Source: Rana temporaria
Lineage: Eukaryota; Chordata; Amphibia; Anura; Ranidae
Direction of reading: 5' to 3'
NCBI RefSeq assembly: GCF_905171775.1
Contig: NC_053489.1
Span: forward strand, 394,627,483-394,691,482
Length of the DNA: 64,000 bases
Part shown: piece by piece, positions 32,114-44,315 of the stretch
Numbering within the stretch: the first letter of the stretch is position 1
Layout: every line of letters starts with the position of its first letter
The notes under the pieces: model-generated
Told to the model about the DNA's origin: nothing
Database searches by the model: none
Seen by the model: the letters and a program-made list of their open reading frames with translations, nothing else
Made by a program: the position numbers and the translations under genes

Positions 32114-32730
32114 TAGGGCCAAACGGAAGGAGGGCACAGCATGGATGAAATTTGTGTATCCCCAAGAGTCTTAATGGGTCCATAAGGAGTATTGACTCTA
32201 AACATAAATATGTATAATGGATAGTTAGTAATAAGGTAGGTAAGCGTACAAAAACGCATATGTATCTATGTGTAGATGAAGGACCTGAGCCAAGAGTGGT
32301 GAGCATAGAGACTAAGGGGGAATGTAGTGAAAGATGCCAGAAACTGGCTGGTGTAAAAATAAATAAAAATGTAGATAAGAAAGCACAAAGAGAAGGAGAG
32401 TGAGAGTGGAATAGAGTGCAGGTGTGTGGTGAAGATAGTAGTGAAGGAACAGGCTGCAGGTAAATGCTCCAAATAAGTTATATGCAAACATGTAATGTGT
32501 ACATAAATAATTAAAATACTAAGGTAAGTAAGCATACAAAGATGCATGTATGTCTATATATGGAAGTCAAGAGTAGTAGTAACATAAAATCTGAAGAGGA
32601 AAGTGGTAAGAAAATGGCAGAGTTGAATGGAGTAAACATCAAGTGAAAAAGCAGGAAAGAAAAGAGTGTGAGTAAAATAGGGTGCAAATGTATGGTAAAT
32701 ACTGTAGTGGAAGACAAGCTGCAGACATAT
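32114..32730. repeat. PLE2 interior with a degenerate ~280-bp tandem duplication
   Basis: 'aggtaggtaagcgtacaaaa' (from 32235) and 'aaggtaagtaagcatacaaa' (from 32520) start parallel blocks that both run through 'gtagtgaaagatgccag'-type and 'gctgcag' boxes. No coding potential for RT or endonuclease seen. Confidence 0.6.
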
Positions 32731-35405
32731 AGGGCCTGATTCCCAAAAAAGCTGCCTAACTTAACTTTCAGCAGTTAAGTTAAACTGACTTAAAATCTCT
32801 ACCTAAGTGCCTGATCCACAAAGCACTTACCTAGAAATTTCAGGCCGTGTAACTTAAGTGCCTCCGTCGCAAGGCGGTCCTCCTCTCCGGGGGGCGTTTA
32901 AAATTTAAATGAGGCGCGCTCCCGCGCCGGCCGTACTGCGCATGCGTGTGACGTAATTTTCCCGACGTGCAGCGCGCGAACGTAATTGACGCCGGGCTTT
33001 GTGGATTGCGACGGGACACTAAAGTTGCGACGGGTGAAAAAAAATATACGCGCCGGGAAAACAAATAATTATTAAAAAAAATGACAGCGTCGCTCAGCAT
33101 GCATTCCTGAGAGGGAGAACTCCATGCCAATTTTCAAAGAAAAAAACGGCATGGGTTCCCCCCCCCCAGGAGCATACCAGGCCCTTAGGTCTGGTATGGG
33201 TTGTAAGGAGACCCCCCCACGCCGAAAAATCGACGTAGGGGGTCCCCCTACAATCCATACCAGACCCGTATCCAAAGCACGCTACCCGGCCGGTCAGGAA
33301 TGGGAGTGGGGACGAGCGAGCGCCCCCCCCCCTCCTGAGCCATGCCAGGCCGCATGCCCTCAACATGGGGGGGTTGGGTGCTTTGGGGCAGGGGGGCGCA
33401 CTGCGGGCCCCCCCACCCTAGAGCACCCTGTCCCCATGTTGATGAAGACAGGACCTCTTCCCGACAACCCTTGCCGTTGGTTGTCGGGGTCTGCGGGCGG
33501 GGGCTTATCGGAATCTGGGAGTCCCCTCAAATAAGGGGGCCCCCAGATACCGGCCCCCCACCCTAAGTGAATAGATATGGGGTACATCGTACCCCTACCC
33601 ATTCACCTGTAGGCAAAAAGTAAAAGTTATTAAACACACAACACAAGGGTTTTTAAAATAATTTATTATTCTGCTCCGGAGGCACCCCCCTGTCTTCTTT
33701 ATTAGCTCTAATACCAGGGGGGCTTCTTCCGCTCTCCGGGGGTCTTCTTCCACTCTCCGGGGGGGGTTTCTTCTTCCGCTCTCCGGGGGTCTTCTTCTAT
33801 CTTCGCCGCTCTCCGCTGTTGACTCGGCGAACCCCGGTTCTTCTGCAGCTGTCCGGTGCCTTCTTCTTCAGCGCTGGCTGCCTGCTATCTTTGTGTGTTA
33901 GCTCAATTACTAACAGGCAGCCAGCGCGGTCTTCTGTGACGTCAGGTTCTTCTTCTCCCCTCTTCCGATGTTGACTCGTCGCCTCTTGACACTGCAATGA
34001 TGGAAGCGCGCCTTGCATCCCATTTATATAGGCATCACCGTCCCATCATGCTCCGGTAGGTACCCACGTGGTGGGTGCACGTGGGTAGGCACCCACCACG
34101 TGGGTACCTGCCGGAGCATGATGGGACGGTGATGCCTATATAAATGGGATGCAAGGCGCGCTTCCATCATTGCAGTGACAAGAGGCAACGAGTCAACATC
34201 GGAAGAGGGGAGAAGAAGAACCTGACGTCACAGAAGACCGCGCTGGCTGCCTGTTAGTAATTGAGCTAACACACAAAGATAGCAGGCAGCCAGCGCTGAA
34301 GAAGAAGGCACCGGACAGCTGCAGAAGAACCAGGGTTCGCCGAGTCAACAGCGGAGAGCGGCAAAGATAGAAGACCCCCGGAGAGCGGAGAAGACCCCCC
34401 CCGGAGAGCGGAAGAAGAAACCCCCCCTGGTATTAGAGCTAATAAAGAAGACAGGGGGGTGCCTCCAGAGCAGAATAATAAATTATTTTAAAAACCCTTG
34501 TGTTGTGTGTTTAATAACTTTTACTTTTTGCCTACAGGTGAATGGGTAGGGGTACGATGTACCCCATATCCATTCACTTAGGGTGGGGGGCCGGTATCTG
34601 GGGGCCCCCTTATTTGAGGGGACTCCCAGATTCCGATAAGCCCCCGCCCGCAGACCCCGACAACCAACGGCAAGGGTTGTCGGGAAGAGGTCCTGTCCTC
34701 ATCAACATGGGGACAGGGTGCTCTGGGGTGGGGGGGGCCCGCAGTGTGCCCCCCTGCCCCAGAGCACCCAACCCCCCCATGTTGAGGGCATGCGGCCTGG
34801 CACGGCTCAGGAGGGGGGGGGGGCGCTCGCTCGTCCCCACTCCCATTCCTGACCGGCCAGGTAGCGTGCTTTGGATACGGGTCTGGTATGGATTGTAGGG
34901 GGACCCCTACGTCGATTTTTCGGCGTAGGGGGGGTCTCCTTACAACCCATACCAGACCTAAGGGCCTGGTATGCTCCTGGGGGGGGAACCCATGCCGGTT
35001 TTGAATTTAAAAATTGCCGTGGAGTTCTCCCTCAGGAATGCATACCAAATGCCGTCGCTTGAATGGGCCTTTACAAGGTGTGACTAACTTTCCACATTGT
35101 AAAACCAGGCCTAGGTTTTGCGCAAGCAAATCGGAACTTACGCAGAAATCACAGTGCTGAAAAGCTGATGAAAAGCGTTGTGGATCTGCTTAAGTCCTCA
35201 TTTGCATACTCAAAGCTGCATTTCCATGAGAAATGCCCCCAGCGGCGGATGCGGTACTGCATCCTAAGATCTGACCGTGTAAGTGTCTTACACATGTCAG
35301 ATTTTCTGCCTAACTTTGGAAAAAGCCTTTTGAGGATCGTTTCCAAAGTTAGGCACAGACTGAACAGCAGTTCCGCCTGCGTATCTCTTTTGGGAATCAG
35401 GCCCA
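32731..35405. mobile_element. 2.7-kb element with 2-kb palindromic core
   Basis: Ends 'gggcctgattcccaaaa' at the left and its inverted complement at the right, flanked by ATA on both sides: a candidate 3-bp duplication, compatible with PIF/Harbinger. Between the outer flanks (32731-33083 and 35057-35405, unlike each other apart from the terminal ~17 bp) lies a near-perfect palindrome. It inserted into the PLE2 interior. No transposase recognised. Confidence 0.68.
33084..35056. repeat. Near-perfect ~2-kb palindrome, ~985-bp arms
   Basis: The sequence is mirrored around about 34070 ('tgggtgcacgtgggtaggca' at the centre). Matching pairs include 'gaactccatgccaatttt' against 'aaattgccgtggagttc', 'caggcagccagcgc' in both arms, and 'aacacacaacacaaggg' against 'cccttgtgttgtgtg'. 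Arms differ by only scattered substitutions. Mirror-image open frames at 33360-33602 (minus) and 34542-34898 (plus) begin identically and are palindrome artefacts. Confidence 0.93.
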
Positions 35406-35652
35406 TAATGTGTACCTGAGTGGAGAAAGTCTGGAGGGAATGGGTTCCAATAGGAGACCGGCATTGGTGTGTCCGACCTCAGTGAGAGAAAGCAAAAAGT
35501 GAACTCCATGCTGTGCCACACCTCCAATAAATACCCCTGGAAGAGCTTGAGAGGCTCCGCCCCAATGCCATGTATGGATGACTGGAAAGCAAGTGCAGGG
35601 GACCGCCCCCCAATCAAAAGCTGGTGCACAGGCCCAAACACTCCCCCGGGTC

Positions 35653-36190
35653 ATCTCGATGGGACTTTGTTTGGCCCCGCCTCCTCTGCTCCCTGGCAAG
35701 ACACTCGCTGCCGCCGTATTGGGAGCCTTGCATGCGCTGGTCTTTGGCCATGTCCATCGGTGAGTATGGGGTTTTCCATATCAAGGGCCCTTCATATACT
35801 ACATATCCTTTCATTTTAGGTATACCACGAGCATCTACCCCTGAAGAGCGAGCCAAGCCTCACGAAACGCGTTGGGCATACACTGGATGCGCGTGTGTGT
35901 GTTTTAATATGGACAGTTACTCGCAATATAAAACTTTACCTATTTTCTGTATGAATTGGCTCATGTTCATGACATTAATGTATGTACTGCTTTTTACTTG
36001 AATTAAATATATACTGTAATTACTCGTTATTTTATTGGCTCTACAGTGCTAACCTCACTCAAAGTCCCAAGGGCGAATCTACCTTGGGACCTGGCTCAAA
36101 AAACACCTATGAACTGGTGCCAACTTGACAGCTTTTGCCACAATATAATGTGCAATACTCAGATAATAAACATAGCTAACATCTCAGCAT
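35653..36190 (+). repeat. PLE2 right pseudo-LTR arm
   Basis: Inverted partner of 31788-32113, extending further right through 'gaattaaatatatactg' into AT-rich sequence. Contains a CpG-rich start, the hammerhead motif, then an A-rich tract, the order seen in the other PLE repeats of this window. The segment 35406-35652 before it is probably PLE2 interior. Confidence 0.72.
35836..35877 (+). ncRNA. Hammerhead-like motif in PLE2 right arm
   Basis: Stem I CCC/GGG, core CTGAAGA (one change from CTGATGA), stem II GCGAG-CCAAGC-CTCAC with one mismatch, GAAA, CGCG, TT. The better-preserved twin of the left-arm motif. Confidence 0.5.
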
Positions 36191-36231
36191 ATTTGTTGGA
36201 ATGAAGTATCACATAGGTAATATTAGTATGA

Positions 36232-36740
36232 TGTACACGTGCAGGGTATGCAATTTCCACTTTTCAGATACCTCATGTTCTATCCAAAATGAAGATTCTA
36301 CCTTCAACGAATGGGATGAAACAAACTGCTGCACATATTTATATTTTGTTCTAAACTCTCCCCTCAAAGAAACCACTGAACTTTTTCCCAATGAATTTGT
36401 ATATGAAAATACTCCTTTATTCAGTGAAAATTATGTCACGATTTCATTTCGATGATCCAAATATCTAGTGATAAATATTAAAAAAATTAATTTGGCGATT
36501 TGGATAATAGAACGCAATGTTGACATCATTTTTCACTGGAGTATGTCCATACAAGAATTCATTGGGAAATAATTCAGTGGTTACTTTGTGGAGAAAGCAC
36601 TGCATATAATGGTTTTCGATTTTGTTCTAAAGTTTGTTTCATCCCATATGTTGAAAGCAAGCTGTGCTTTTAAAATTGAACATGAAGCACCTGAAAAGTG
36701 AAAACAAACATACCCTGCATGTGTACATCACACATTGGTG
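36232..36740. mobile_element. Long-TIR (foldback) MITE, ~250-bp arms
   Basis: 'gtacacgtgcagggtatg' at the left mirrors 'cataccctgcatgtgtac' at the right. Further pairs ('cttttcagatacctcatg', 'atgggatgaaacaaac', 'ccactgaa.tttcccaatgaatt') bring the arms to meet near 36485. Short open frames inside are unsupported. Confidence 0.8.
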
Positions 36741-38085
36741 CTAGCAATCTTTGTTTGCTCTACGGTGATATTATAAATAAACTTTCGAACAATTTTATCC
36801 TCCATGAAGCAGATATTCAATGACAGCAACTTTACCAATTTTGTAAAAACATTTCAACCTCAGGTTTTATTCACAGAGAAGATTTCCTTAGCATGCAGTA
36901 GTAAAAAAAGGTTTCCTGGCAGACTACGTGTGGGTTAACCCCGCCTCCTCTCCAATGCTATAGGACCCCCTACCCATAAATTTGAGCTCACCACGCTGGA
37001 CTGTGTTCCTTTTTTGTCCTCCTCCAATGGACCCTACATCACGATCGTTCCTGTTCGATGTCCTTTTAAGATAACTGGATTCCTGGTACCAGATGTGCGG
37101 TGTGACCCAGAGCCCAGCCATGGGCGGGTGTGTGGTTCTTTTCTGGCCTAGAGGATTCCCCTATGGTGGAAGGGATGCGGCCCAGGTATACCAGGATGGA
37201 TGTCGGCAGGTGCATCACGGCTGGCAAGGTCTGAAGTTCTGTTTCTCCATGGCAGTTGTTTATGTTTGTTGTTGTGTGTCACTGGCAGCCCCCTTCCCTG
37301 TTAAAACTGTTGTTACAAGCTGTTATGGCTCCTGGAGCGCTTCTGCGTTCCAGGACGCGGCCGTTCTTCTGGGTTCGGCCGCCGCGAGCATCTGCGCATG
37401 CGCGAAACCATAGTGAGATCGAGGCTTGGTTAGCGCATGCGCGGAGCAGCCCGTGGCCGCACAGACGCCGTGCGGCCGGCCTCTTCGGCGCATGCGCGAA
37501 ACGGAGGTTGGCAGCGTCATCCGGGCGGGCGATTCGAATAGCGGTCAGCCCCTGCCAGGTTGGTAAACCAGTGGGCAGTCAGTGGCAGCTTCCCCAAGCC
37601 CAACACAACATCAGACAAGATGGGCCCTGCTTCTATGCTGCTCTTATGTGTAACATTCTCTTAAAGGGGAAGTTAAAAGTAAAAAAAAAAAAAAAAAAAT
37701 AGAAGGAACTACCTTTTAATAAAAGCTATTCCTCACTTGTCTCTCTGGTGCGATCTAGGGTTCCTAGGTATCGCCCAGTTGTGTGTGTACTTTCCAATCT
37801 CCGGCACAACCAGGAGTCATGGACAAGTCACTGCCTTTGTGCGGTCAGCCCTCACCCACAGGGTATGTGCAGGTGAGGGGGAGGGTCTGAATTTCTTCTA
37901 GTCGGAAAGAAGGTGTTGAACATCTGGTTTTGCACCTCCCTTCTACCTCCCTTTTTTCTTTCAGCTCTGCTAGGTCAAACCACAAAATAGTGGTCCAAAT
38001 TGACAGACCTTGCTAGGCCGCAACAGTTGGTTTTTCGTTCATCATCCAGGCGTGACTCAGTCTGGGATCTACCAGCAGAGGAGAT

Positions 38086-38348
38086 GTTCCCATTCCTCTG
38101 CCAAACAAAGGAGATGTTTTTTTTTCCACTCCTCCAAACAAAAAGATGTTTTCCATTCCGCCACCAAACAAAGGAGATGTTTTTTCCATTCCTCCACTAA
38201 ACAAAGGAGATGTTTTCCATTCCTCCACCAAACAAAGGAGGAGATGTTTTTCATTTCTCCACCAAAGCAAAAAGGAGATGTTTTCCATTCCTCGACCAAA
38301 CAAGGAGATGTTTGCATTCCTTCTCCAAATAGTGGAGATGTTCCATTC
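38086..38348. repeat. ~32-bp minisatellite in DIRS A
   Basis: About eight units of the type 'ccattcctccaccaaacaaa' + 'ggagatgtttt', with length variation and no unique spacers. Open frames across it are low complexity. Confidence 0.88.
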
Positions 38349-38724
38349 CTCCTTCTTACACCACACCCACTGCCATGACAGCCACTCTGATAGGAGACAT
38401 CACTGGCAATGCAGGACTCTCAGGTCCCGGGGGGCAAACCATTGTGTGACCCATGTTGTGCCCGGGCAGTCGGGGAAAAAGAGACAGATAACCAGACAAG
38501 GGTCTCTTGTGAAGCGTGTGGTACAACAATCCCTGAAGGAGTGGGTACAACCCGCACGCAGAGCCAGTCCACCACCCTATCTGGCTCTCTGGCTGACGAG
38601 GCCTAGGAAGATTAGGACCAATTCCAGCCCTATGATGCCTCCCCTGATTCCTCACATGGTGGGATGGTGGGAGATGAGTTTGTCGGAGGCTTCGGCTATT
38701 CCCCTAGTTTTCCCCACTGGTTAG

Positions 38725-41700
38725 GTGGTTAAAGAGGCCCTCAAATGGGAAGAGTCAAAGTACTTTCTTGATGAGGATGAAGTAAAGGTGGACAAGAAGG
38801 TTTATATGTCAAACAAGTCCTACAGATTGTACTCCTTCAAGGCGGAAGAAGTGAGATATCTTGAAAACGCTTCCCTCACCGAAACAGCCCTGATGTGGCT
38901 AAGCCAAACGGGTCACTCTTCAGTTAGAGGGCATGGTGTCTTTCAAAGATGGCCTCGAGAGAAGGTTAGTCCAAGTCCCAAGAGGTACTACGGACTAGCT
39001 GGGATGTCTTGTAGGCCAGCCTTGGCCCTTGGAACCATGTGCTAGGCCTTGGAGTCCTGGACGGAACACATAGACTCCGTACTCAGAGGAGTCTCAAATG
39101 TTCTGGCCTGGGGCTCGGCAGTTCACTAAAGATGGCGGTAGCCTTTCTGAAGAAGGTTTTTATCAACCTTATTCGCCTGATAGCCCGGTCTAAAGCTGTT
39201 CTCGGCCAAACAGGCCTTATGGTCGCGCCCTTGCCTTGCCAACCCAGCATCCAAGTAAGCCTGGTGTGAGATTCTCTTTGAGGGGCCCTCGTCTGGCAAC
39301 AGGCTAGACAGTACCATAGTCTGAGCCATAGGTGAGAAGTCGGGTTTCCAGTTCCAGGACAGACGTCTGGTCACAAGAGGCCATAACGAAGACGCAGTAC
39401 TGAGTGTCAAGAGAAGCACGCTCTTACAAACCCAGATGGGACTTAGGAGTTATCTTATGTAGATCCACTAAGATCACAAGTAACAGTGGTGCCGGTCCCG
39501 AAGAACGAAGATCTCTATGGCATGTACTCCCCTCTCTTCTTAGAACAAGAGAAAAACAGTTCATAGCTCCCGGTTATAGATTTACCCTTCCTAAATAGGT
39601 TTGTAAAATACAAAATGTACAAATTGGAGACCCTGTCTACCATTCAACAGACTGTGCAACCAGGCGATTGGTTATTCTCAATTGATTTTAAGGATGCTTA
39701 CTTCCAGGTACCAGTGGCAGAGGTACTTCGCAGATATCGCTGCTTCCAGGCCGGGCAAGAATACCTACCGTTCACCCACCTCCCCTTCGAGCTGATATCC
39801 TCACCTCGCATTTTCTTTTTCGAAGTCCTTCCTGGCTGTAGTAGCCCTGTGCAAAGCATGAGGGATACGCCTGTACCATTACAGAGGCGATTTAGTTCGC
39901 ATGTGCCGCGCTATATAAGTTTTTCATTCATTCATTCATTACCTCGACGATCTCCTGTGGTTGTCCCAAAACCAGCAGTTGCTAACCAACAGGGAGCAGG
40001 TCACCTCTACTTCAATCGAATTTGAGTGGCTCCTAAACCTTGCATTGTCTGAAGATTGTCGGCACAATGGTCTCCACAGCCCCCATGGTCAGGTGGGCAC
40101 TGTGAAGGTTACACCCCCTTTTCAGCAATGAAGATCAGGGGACATCGTTCAATTATTCACATACATTGTCAATAAGGAACAGTTTTTCTTCTGGTGGTTT
40201 TGGCGCAGAATCTGCTCACTTGATATTCCCTTGTCCCCATTCCACTGCTTACAGTCACATCCGATGCCAGCGGCACTGGTCGGGTAACCCTCTGCGGGTT
40301 AGGACTTGCACAAGGCTCATGGGATGCCTATCTTCCAACCCAGGCTCGAATGCCTTGAAAATTCGGACAGCCTAGTGGGACCTTCAGTCCTTCACTCACC
40401 TGTAGGAGGAACCAGTATTATTAAGGATGGATAACACTACAGTGGTTTTTCTATGTGAAGAAGCAAGGGAGCACTCGGTCTTCCACTCTGTCCCAAGAAG
40501 TCGAGCACATTGTCTCTTGGGCCCAGGGAAAGTCTCAGATCGTCCAAGCAGACTCACTGTCTTGCATACGGTTGGACAACAATGAGTGGCTTCTTCATGC
40601 GCAGACATTCGAGGATCCTGTCCTTAGGAGTCGATCCCGGAATAGACCTATGTGCCTTTCCCTGCAACTTCAAAGTCAGGAAGTATTACACTAGGGCCGC
40701 TGCAGCTAGGCTTTGGCAGCAGATATCCCGACAGACCAGTGGAATTTCAACAGGGCATATGCCTTTTCTCTGCTTCTGATCATCCTTAAGTTCCTGCAGA
40801 GTCTCTAAGCGGAAGCAGTCGAGGTGGTGGCGATAGCGCCTTACTGGCCGAACAGGTTATGGTTTTCCTTTCGGCTCAAACTGAGCTTCCGGGATCCGAT
40901 ACCTTTTTTTTTTTTCTCCTCAGGCCAGACCTTTTTCAGGAGACAGTTTTGGACCCTTGTCGGGCAGTACTGAGACAGATTGCCTGGAGGGAGAGTCTGG
41001 AATTCTCTTGGGTACGCTTCAAGAGTAATTTTCCACTCTCATGAGCTCAGGAAAATTGCGGCATGAATAAAGTCTATGAGAGAATACGGGCCAAGTTCAT
41101 TGAATTTTCTTCCTCGGCTGACAAGTCATGTAGAAACCCTGGAAGCCAGAATATCCTCAGTTTCCTGCAGTCTGGTCTAGATATGTCTCTATTCATCAGC
41201 TTCCTCATGATTCAAGTCTCAGCTCTGTCGGCCTTCTCCGGAACAACATTGGCCTTTCACCCTTTAATTGTCAGTTCTTCCGGGGGGGCAACAAGACTTT
41301 GGTCTCTAGAGAACCGAGATTCCCCCAAGGGGTCTTCCTCTTCTCCTTGACTCACGGGCTGGTCTCAGTTTCACGGAACTCAGTCCAATATCAAAGAATT
41401 TACTGCAAATTGCTTTCTTAGTTGCTATCACTTTGGCCAGAAGATTCTGAGATTAGTTCTCTGGGTGATCAGGATCCCTTTCTGATTTCTTCCCGGACCA
41501 GGTGATCCTCATTCCTGTGCTTGGTTCAAACCCGAAAGTCACCTTGGCGTTCTGTGAAATCCAAGAAATTGCCTGTCTACATTCAGGTCCCTCGAATCTA
41601 CCGAAGTGCATCCTCTGGAGGTAGGCAACATTTTGAAGTATTACCTACTAGTGACTTCTTACTTCGGACGTTCCGATTTTCTGCTCATCTGGCACTCAGG

Positions 41701-41860
41701 CGTTAACAGAGGGAATCAAGCGTCATTCAGAACAATGGTTTGCCCAGCCCGCTCAACAGGTGTACTAAGATGAGGGTTTGGCTCCTTGAGTTGTCGTGAC
41801 AGCACACTCTACCAGGGGCAGGGCGGCCTCATGGACAGCAGCTCGACATATGGCTCCTGG
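38725..41860 (+). pseudogene. DIRS A gag / RT / RNase H / tyrosine recombinase remnants
   Basis: Fragments in several frames. A gag-like acidic/lysine region at 38725-39045. An RT segment at 39615-39870 with SIDFKDAYFQVPV and the LPFELISSPRIFF box (LPFGL.TAPR in active relatives). The YLDD box resumes at 39937 after a 54-bp insertion. An RNase H trace VTSDASGTG lies near 40250 and the BADSLS-type box (IVQADSLSCI) near 40530. Recombinase-like leftovers with FLVAITLA lie near 41410. Many stops and frame changes: nonfunctional. Order gag-RT-RH-YR fits DIRS1-type elements. Confidence 0.75.
39883..39936 (+). mobile_element. 54-bp CR1/L2-type LINE 3' end inserted in DIRS A RT
   Basis: 'aggcgatttagttcgcatgt' + 'gccgcgctatataagttttt' + (CATT)n nearly matches the 3' end of the LINE at 61622-61672. 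CATTAC occurs on both sides (39877-39882 and 39937-39942). Removing the insert and one CATTAC rejoins the DIRS YLDD box in frame. Confidence 0.8.
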
Positions 41861-42330
41861 TGTCAACTACAATGCAACCTGGTGGGCCTCAATACCTTTC
41901 TATGTCATACTATTTTCATAGAACCTGCTTCTTTTTCTCTGTGAGCTTTGGCGTAAGAATCCTATCAGTTGACAGGGCAAATTTAAGCTCGTTTTGGTTC
42001 AGCATTCCCTCCCGTGTGGCTTGGCTAGTTATTTCCCACACGTAGTCTGCCATGGAGTCTGTCAGGAAAACGGAAAATGTATTACCAAATAAATACTTAC
42101 CGTAATTTTCCTTTCCTGATAGACTCCATGGCAGACGGAGTTCCCACCCATGAGTATGAATATAAGAATTGGACTAAGAGTCGGCTAGAAACGGAACACA
42201 GTCCAGCGTGGTGAGCTCAAATTTATGGGTAGGGGGTCCTATAGCATTGGAGAGGAGGCGGGGTTAACCCACACATAGTCTGCCATGGAGTCTATCAGGA
42301 AAGGAAAATTACGGTAAGTATTTGGTAATA

Positions 42331-43477
42331 CATTTTCAGTTTTTTCTACTTTAGCCACCCCCCTATTATCTTTTGGTCATTTTATCTTGGGTTTTATTAT
42401 CATTCCCATCCCTTCATCTACCCTGGTCTCTAGTTATGAAATCCAATTTGTAATACATTTACATGATTAAAAACTTTGTTGACACAATGTTTTGCTTGTT
42501 ATGTTGCTACTGTATAATGAAATATATAATAAAGAGAATGTCAATTCATAAATCATAAGTGTTCCATTTAATCATTTTATCATGAAAATATTTTGAAAAA
42601 AAAAAAATGTTTGAAGTTTATTGTAAATACATGTGCACCTTCTCTGTCTGACAACGCTGTTCTGTCCAGTTAAAAATCACGCTCCCCCTTCTTTCTGTCC
42701 AGTTAAAAATCACGCTCCCCCTTCTTTGTGCAATATACTCTTAATATCGATGGGCAAGTCTGTCTGTTTCCTTTGAGCACCTGGGGTGACCATATGAATG
42801 CCCAGGGAGTTTGTTCCAGTTTTCTGGCCAAGCTCCTGGTTTACTGCGCTGTTCATGCGTTCCTCTGCATCTCGCCCTCTTTTACCATCTTTCGCCTGTC
42901 TCCAAATGCTCATCATAGACCCGAGAAGGACTCTCCCGCTGACCACAAGAGGGAGCCTCATTGCCCTCTCTGGGCCCAGGCTTTGGGACCTGGCGGCAGA
43001 TGCGACATGGTTCGCGGCACAGTTTTTTCATCAGCATTCGGCCGGATTGGGGGGGGGGGGGATTTTTAAGGTCACCTGTTCCAGCCATTACATGATGCTG
43101 TAACCAGAGCGACACACACACGCTATTACAGGATGCCAGGTAATTGTCCACACTAATGACTCTGTCCATTGCACATTTCATTCTAATATCTTGATGGCAG
43201 CTATTGCCATTTTTTAAGCGCATATTGAGCACTTTATGCTACTGAACTAACTTTGCCATTTCCTTTTTTTATTTGCCCCTTTCTTGTTGCACATCTTTTC
43301 TCGCTTGTTAAAAGCCTTAGAGACCAGTTCCGGCTTGCACAGATAGCTTACATCCCTGGGTATCAAGTTTACTGCAAAACTCTGTTTTGTAAGTTGATCT
43401 CTTTTTATATATAAAGTATCTTTATTTTTGAAGATTCCCATTTCTGACATTAAAATCAAATACACATTTTATTTTTA
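42331..43477. other. Unassigned non-coding sequence
   Basis: No gene recognised. Contains a direct 33-bp duplication at 42659-42726 ('tctgtccagttaaaaatcac' twice). Frames at 42728-43232 on both strands show no known domain. Confidence 0.4.
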
Positions 43478-43485
43478 CTCTAGCT

Positions 43486-44315
43486 CATGGGTGCCCAACC
43501 GCTGGCTCGCAGCGCCCTCCCAAGTGGCCCGCCATGTCTTGCTCTGAGATGGCGGGTCGGCATGCCCAGATCGTGGGCTCCCAACCCGCCATCTCCGAGC
43601 ATTAGTGAATGGGGTCATGTGCGTGGGGCTGGCCTACCCGTGATCGCGGCGAGGCTGGCCTATCAGTGATCACGGTGGGGCTGGCCTATCCGTGATCACG
43701 CCCAGGCTAGCCTATCTGCGATTACGGCCAGGCTGGCCTATCCGCAATCGTGCTGGCTCCAGGAGTCCTGCCTCCACCCCTGTGAACACTGCTGCCTTCA
43801 CCTCCTCCAGGCCCCCCCTCACCTCCAGACTGATAGAAGATACAAGTTGCAGGTGAGGGGTGGATACGGTCTGGGGAGAGAGGGAGCAGCCAAAGTTATA
43901 TAAATAAAATAAAAAAAACTTCTGGTGTCGGTATAAGTGTAGAAGTCAGTGCAGTGAGGTGGACAGTGCAGTGGACAGTGTAGGAATCAGGTAGTGTAGT
44001 GGACAGTGTAGGAATCAGGTAGTGTAGTGGACAGGTAGGTCAGTGTAGTGGTGGCAAGTATAGGAAGCAGGTAGGTTAGTGTAGTGGTCAGGTAGGTAGG
44101 TTAGTGCAGTGGTCAGTGTGGGAAACAGGCTGGTTTGTACTATTGTAGGAAGTGAAGGAACTTGGGGGGGTGCTAAAAGTCCACAGGTTGGGGGGGGCGC
44201 AAATTACTTGCCCCGGGCGCTGACAAACCATACGCCACTGATGCTCATTGTGGCCCGCGACCGGTTACCAAGTCGATAAAGTGGACCTCACTCCTCAAAA
44301 GGTTGGGCACCCCTG
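43486..44315. mobile_element. hAT (Charlie-like) non-autonomous element
   Basis: Flanked by the 8-bp duplication CTCTAGCT (43478-43485 and 44316-44323). TIRs CA(T/G)GGGTGCCCAACC, very close to the Charlie-type hAT terminus. 830 bp, no transposase. The interior holds two minisatellites: ~29-bp units of 'ctggcctatccgtgatcacg' type (43620-43750) and ~30-bp units of 'gtgtagtggacagtgtagga' type (43940-44130). Confidence 0.9.

Larger units (their letters stand above)
36912..42330 (+). mobile_element. DIRS-like retrotransposon A, decayed
   Basis: The terminal block 'gttaaccccgcctcctctcc' to 'cacgctggactgtgttcc' (about 36918-37012) recurs inverted at about 42185-42265, giving inverted terminal repeats as in DIRS elements. 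An additional inverted pair around 'agactccatggcagac' lies at 42045-42135 and 42280-42330. The interior contains decayed gag, RT, RNase H and recombinase regions on the plus strand. Confidence 0.8.

Noticed and set aside
33072..35062. Mirror-image open frames of 80-118 residues in the 2-kb palindrome
   Set aside because: Identical starts on opposite strands are forced by the palindrome; no recognisable domain and no codon bias.
38010..38378. CRISPR-like regularly spaced repeats
   Set aside because: The ~32-bp units are contiguous and near-identical without unique spacers, in a eukaryotic retrotransposon: a minisatellite.
42710..43232. Possible host exon(s) in overlapping frames of 83-116 residues
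   Set aside because: No recognised domain, no clear splice sites in frame, and similar-length frames on both strands.
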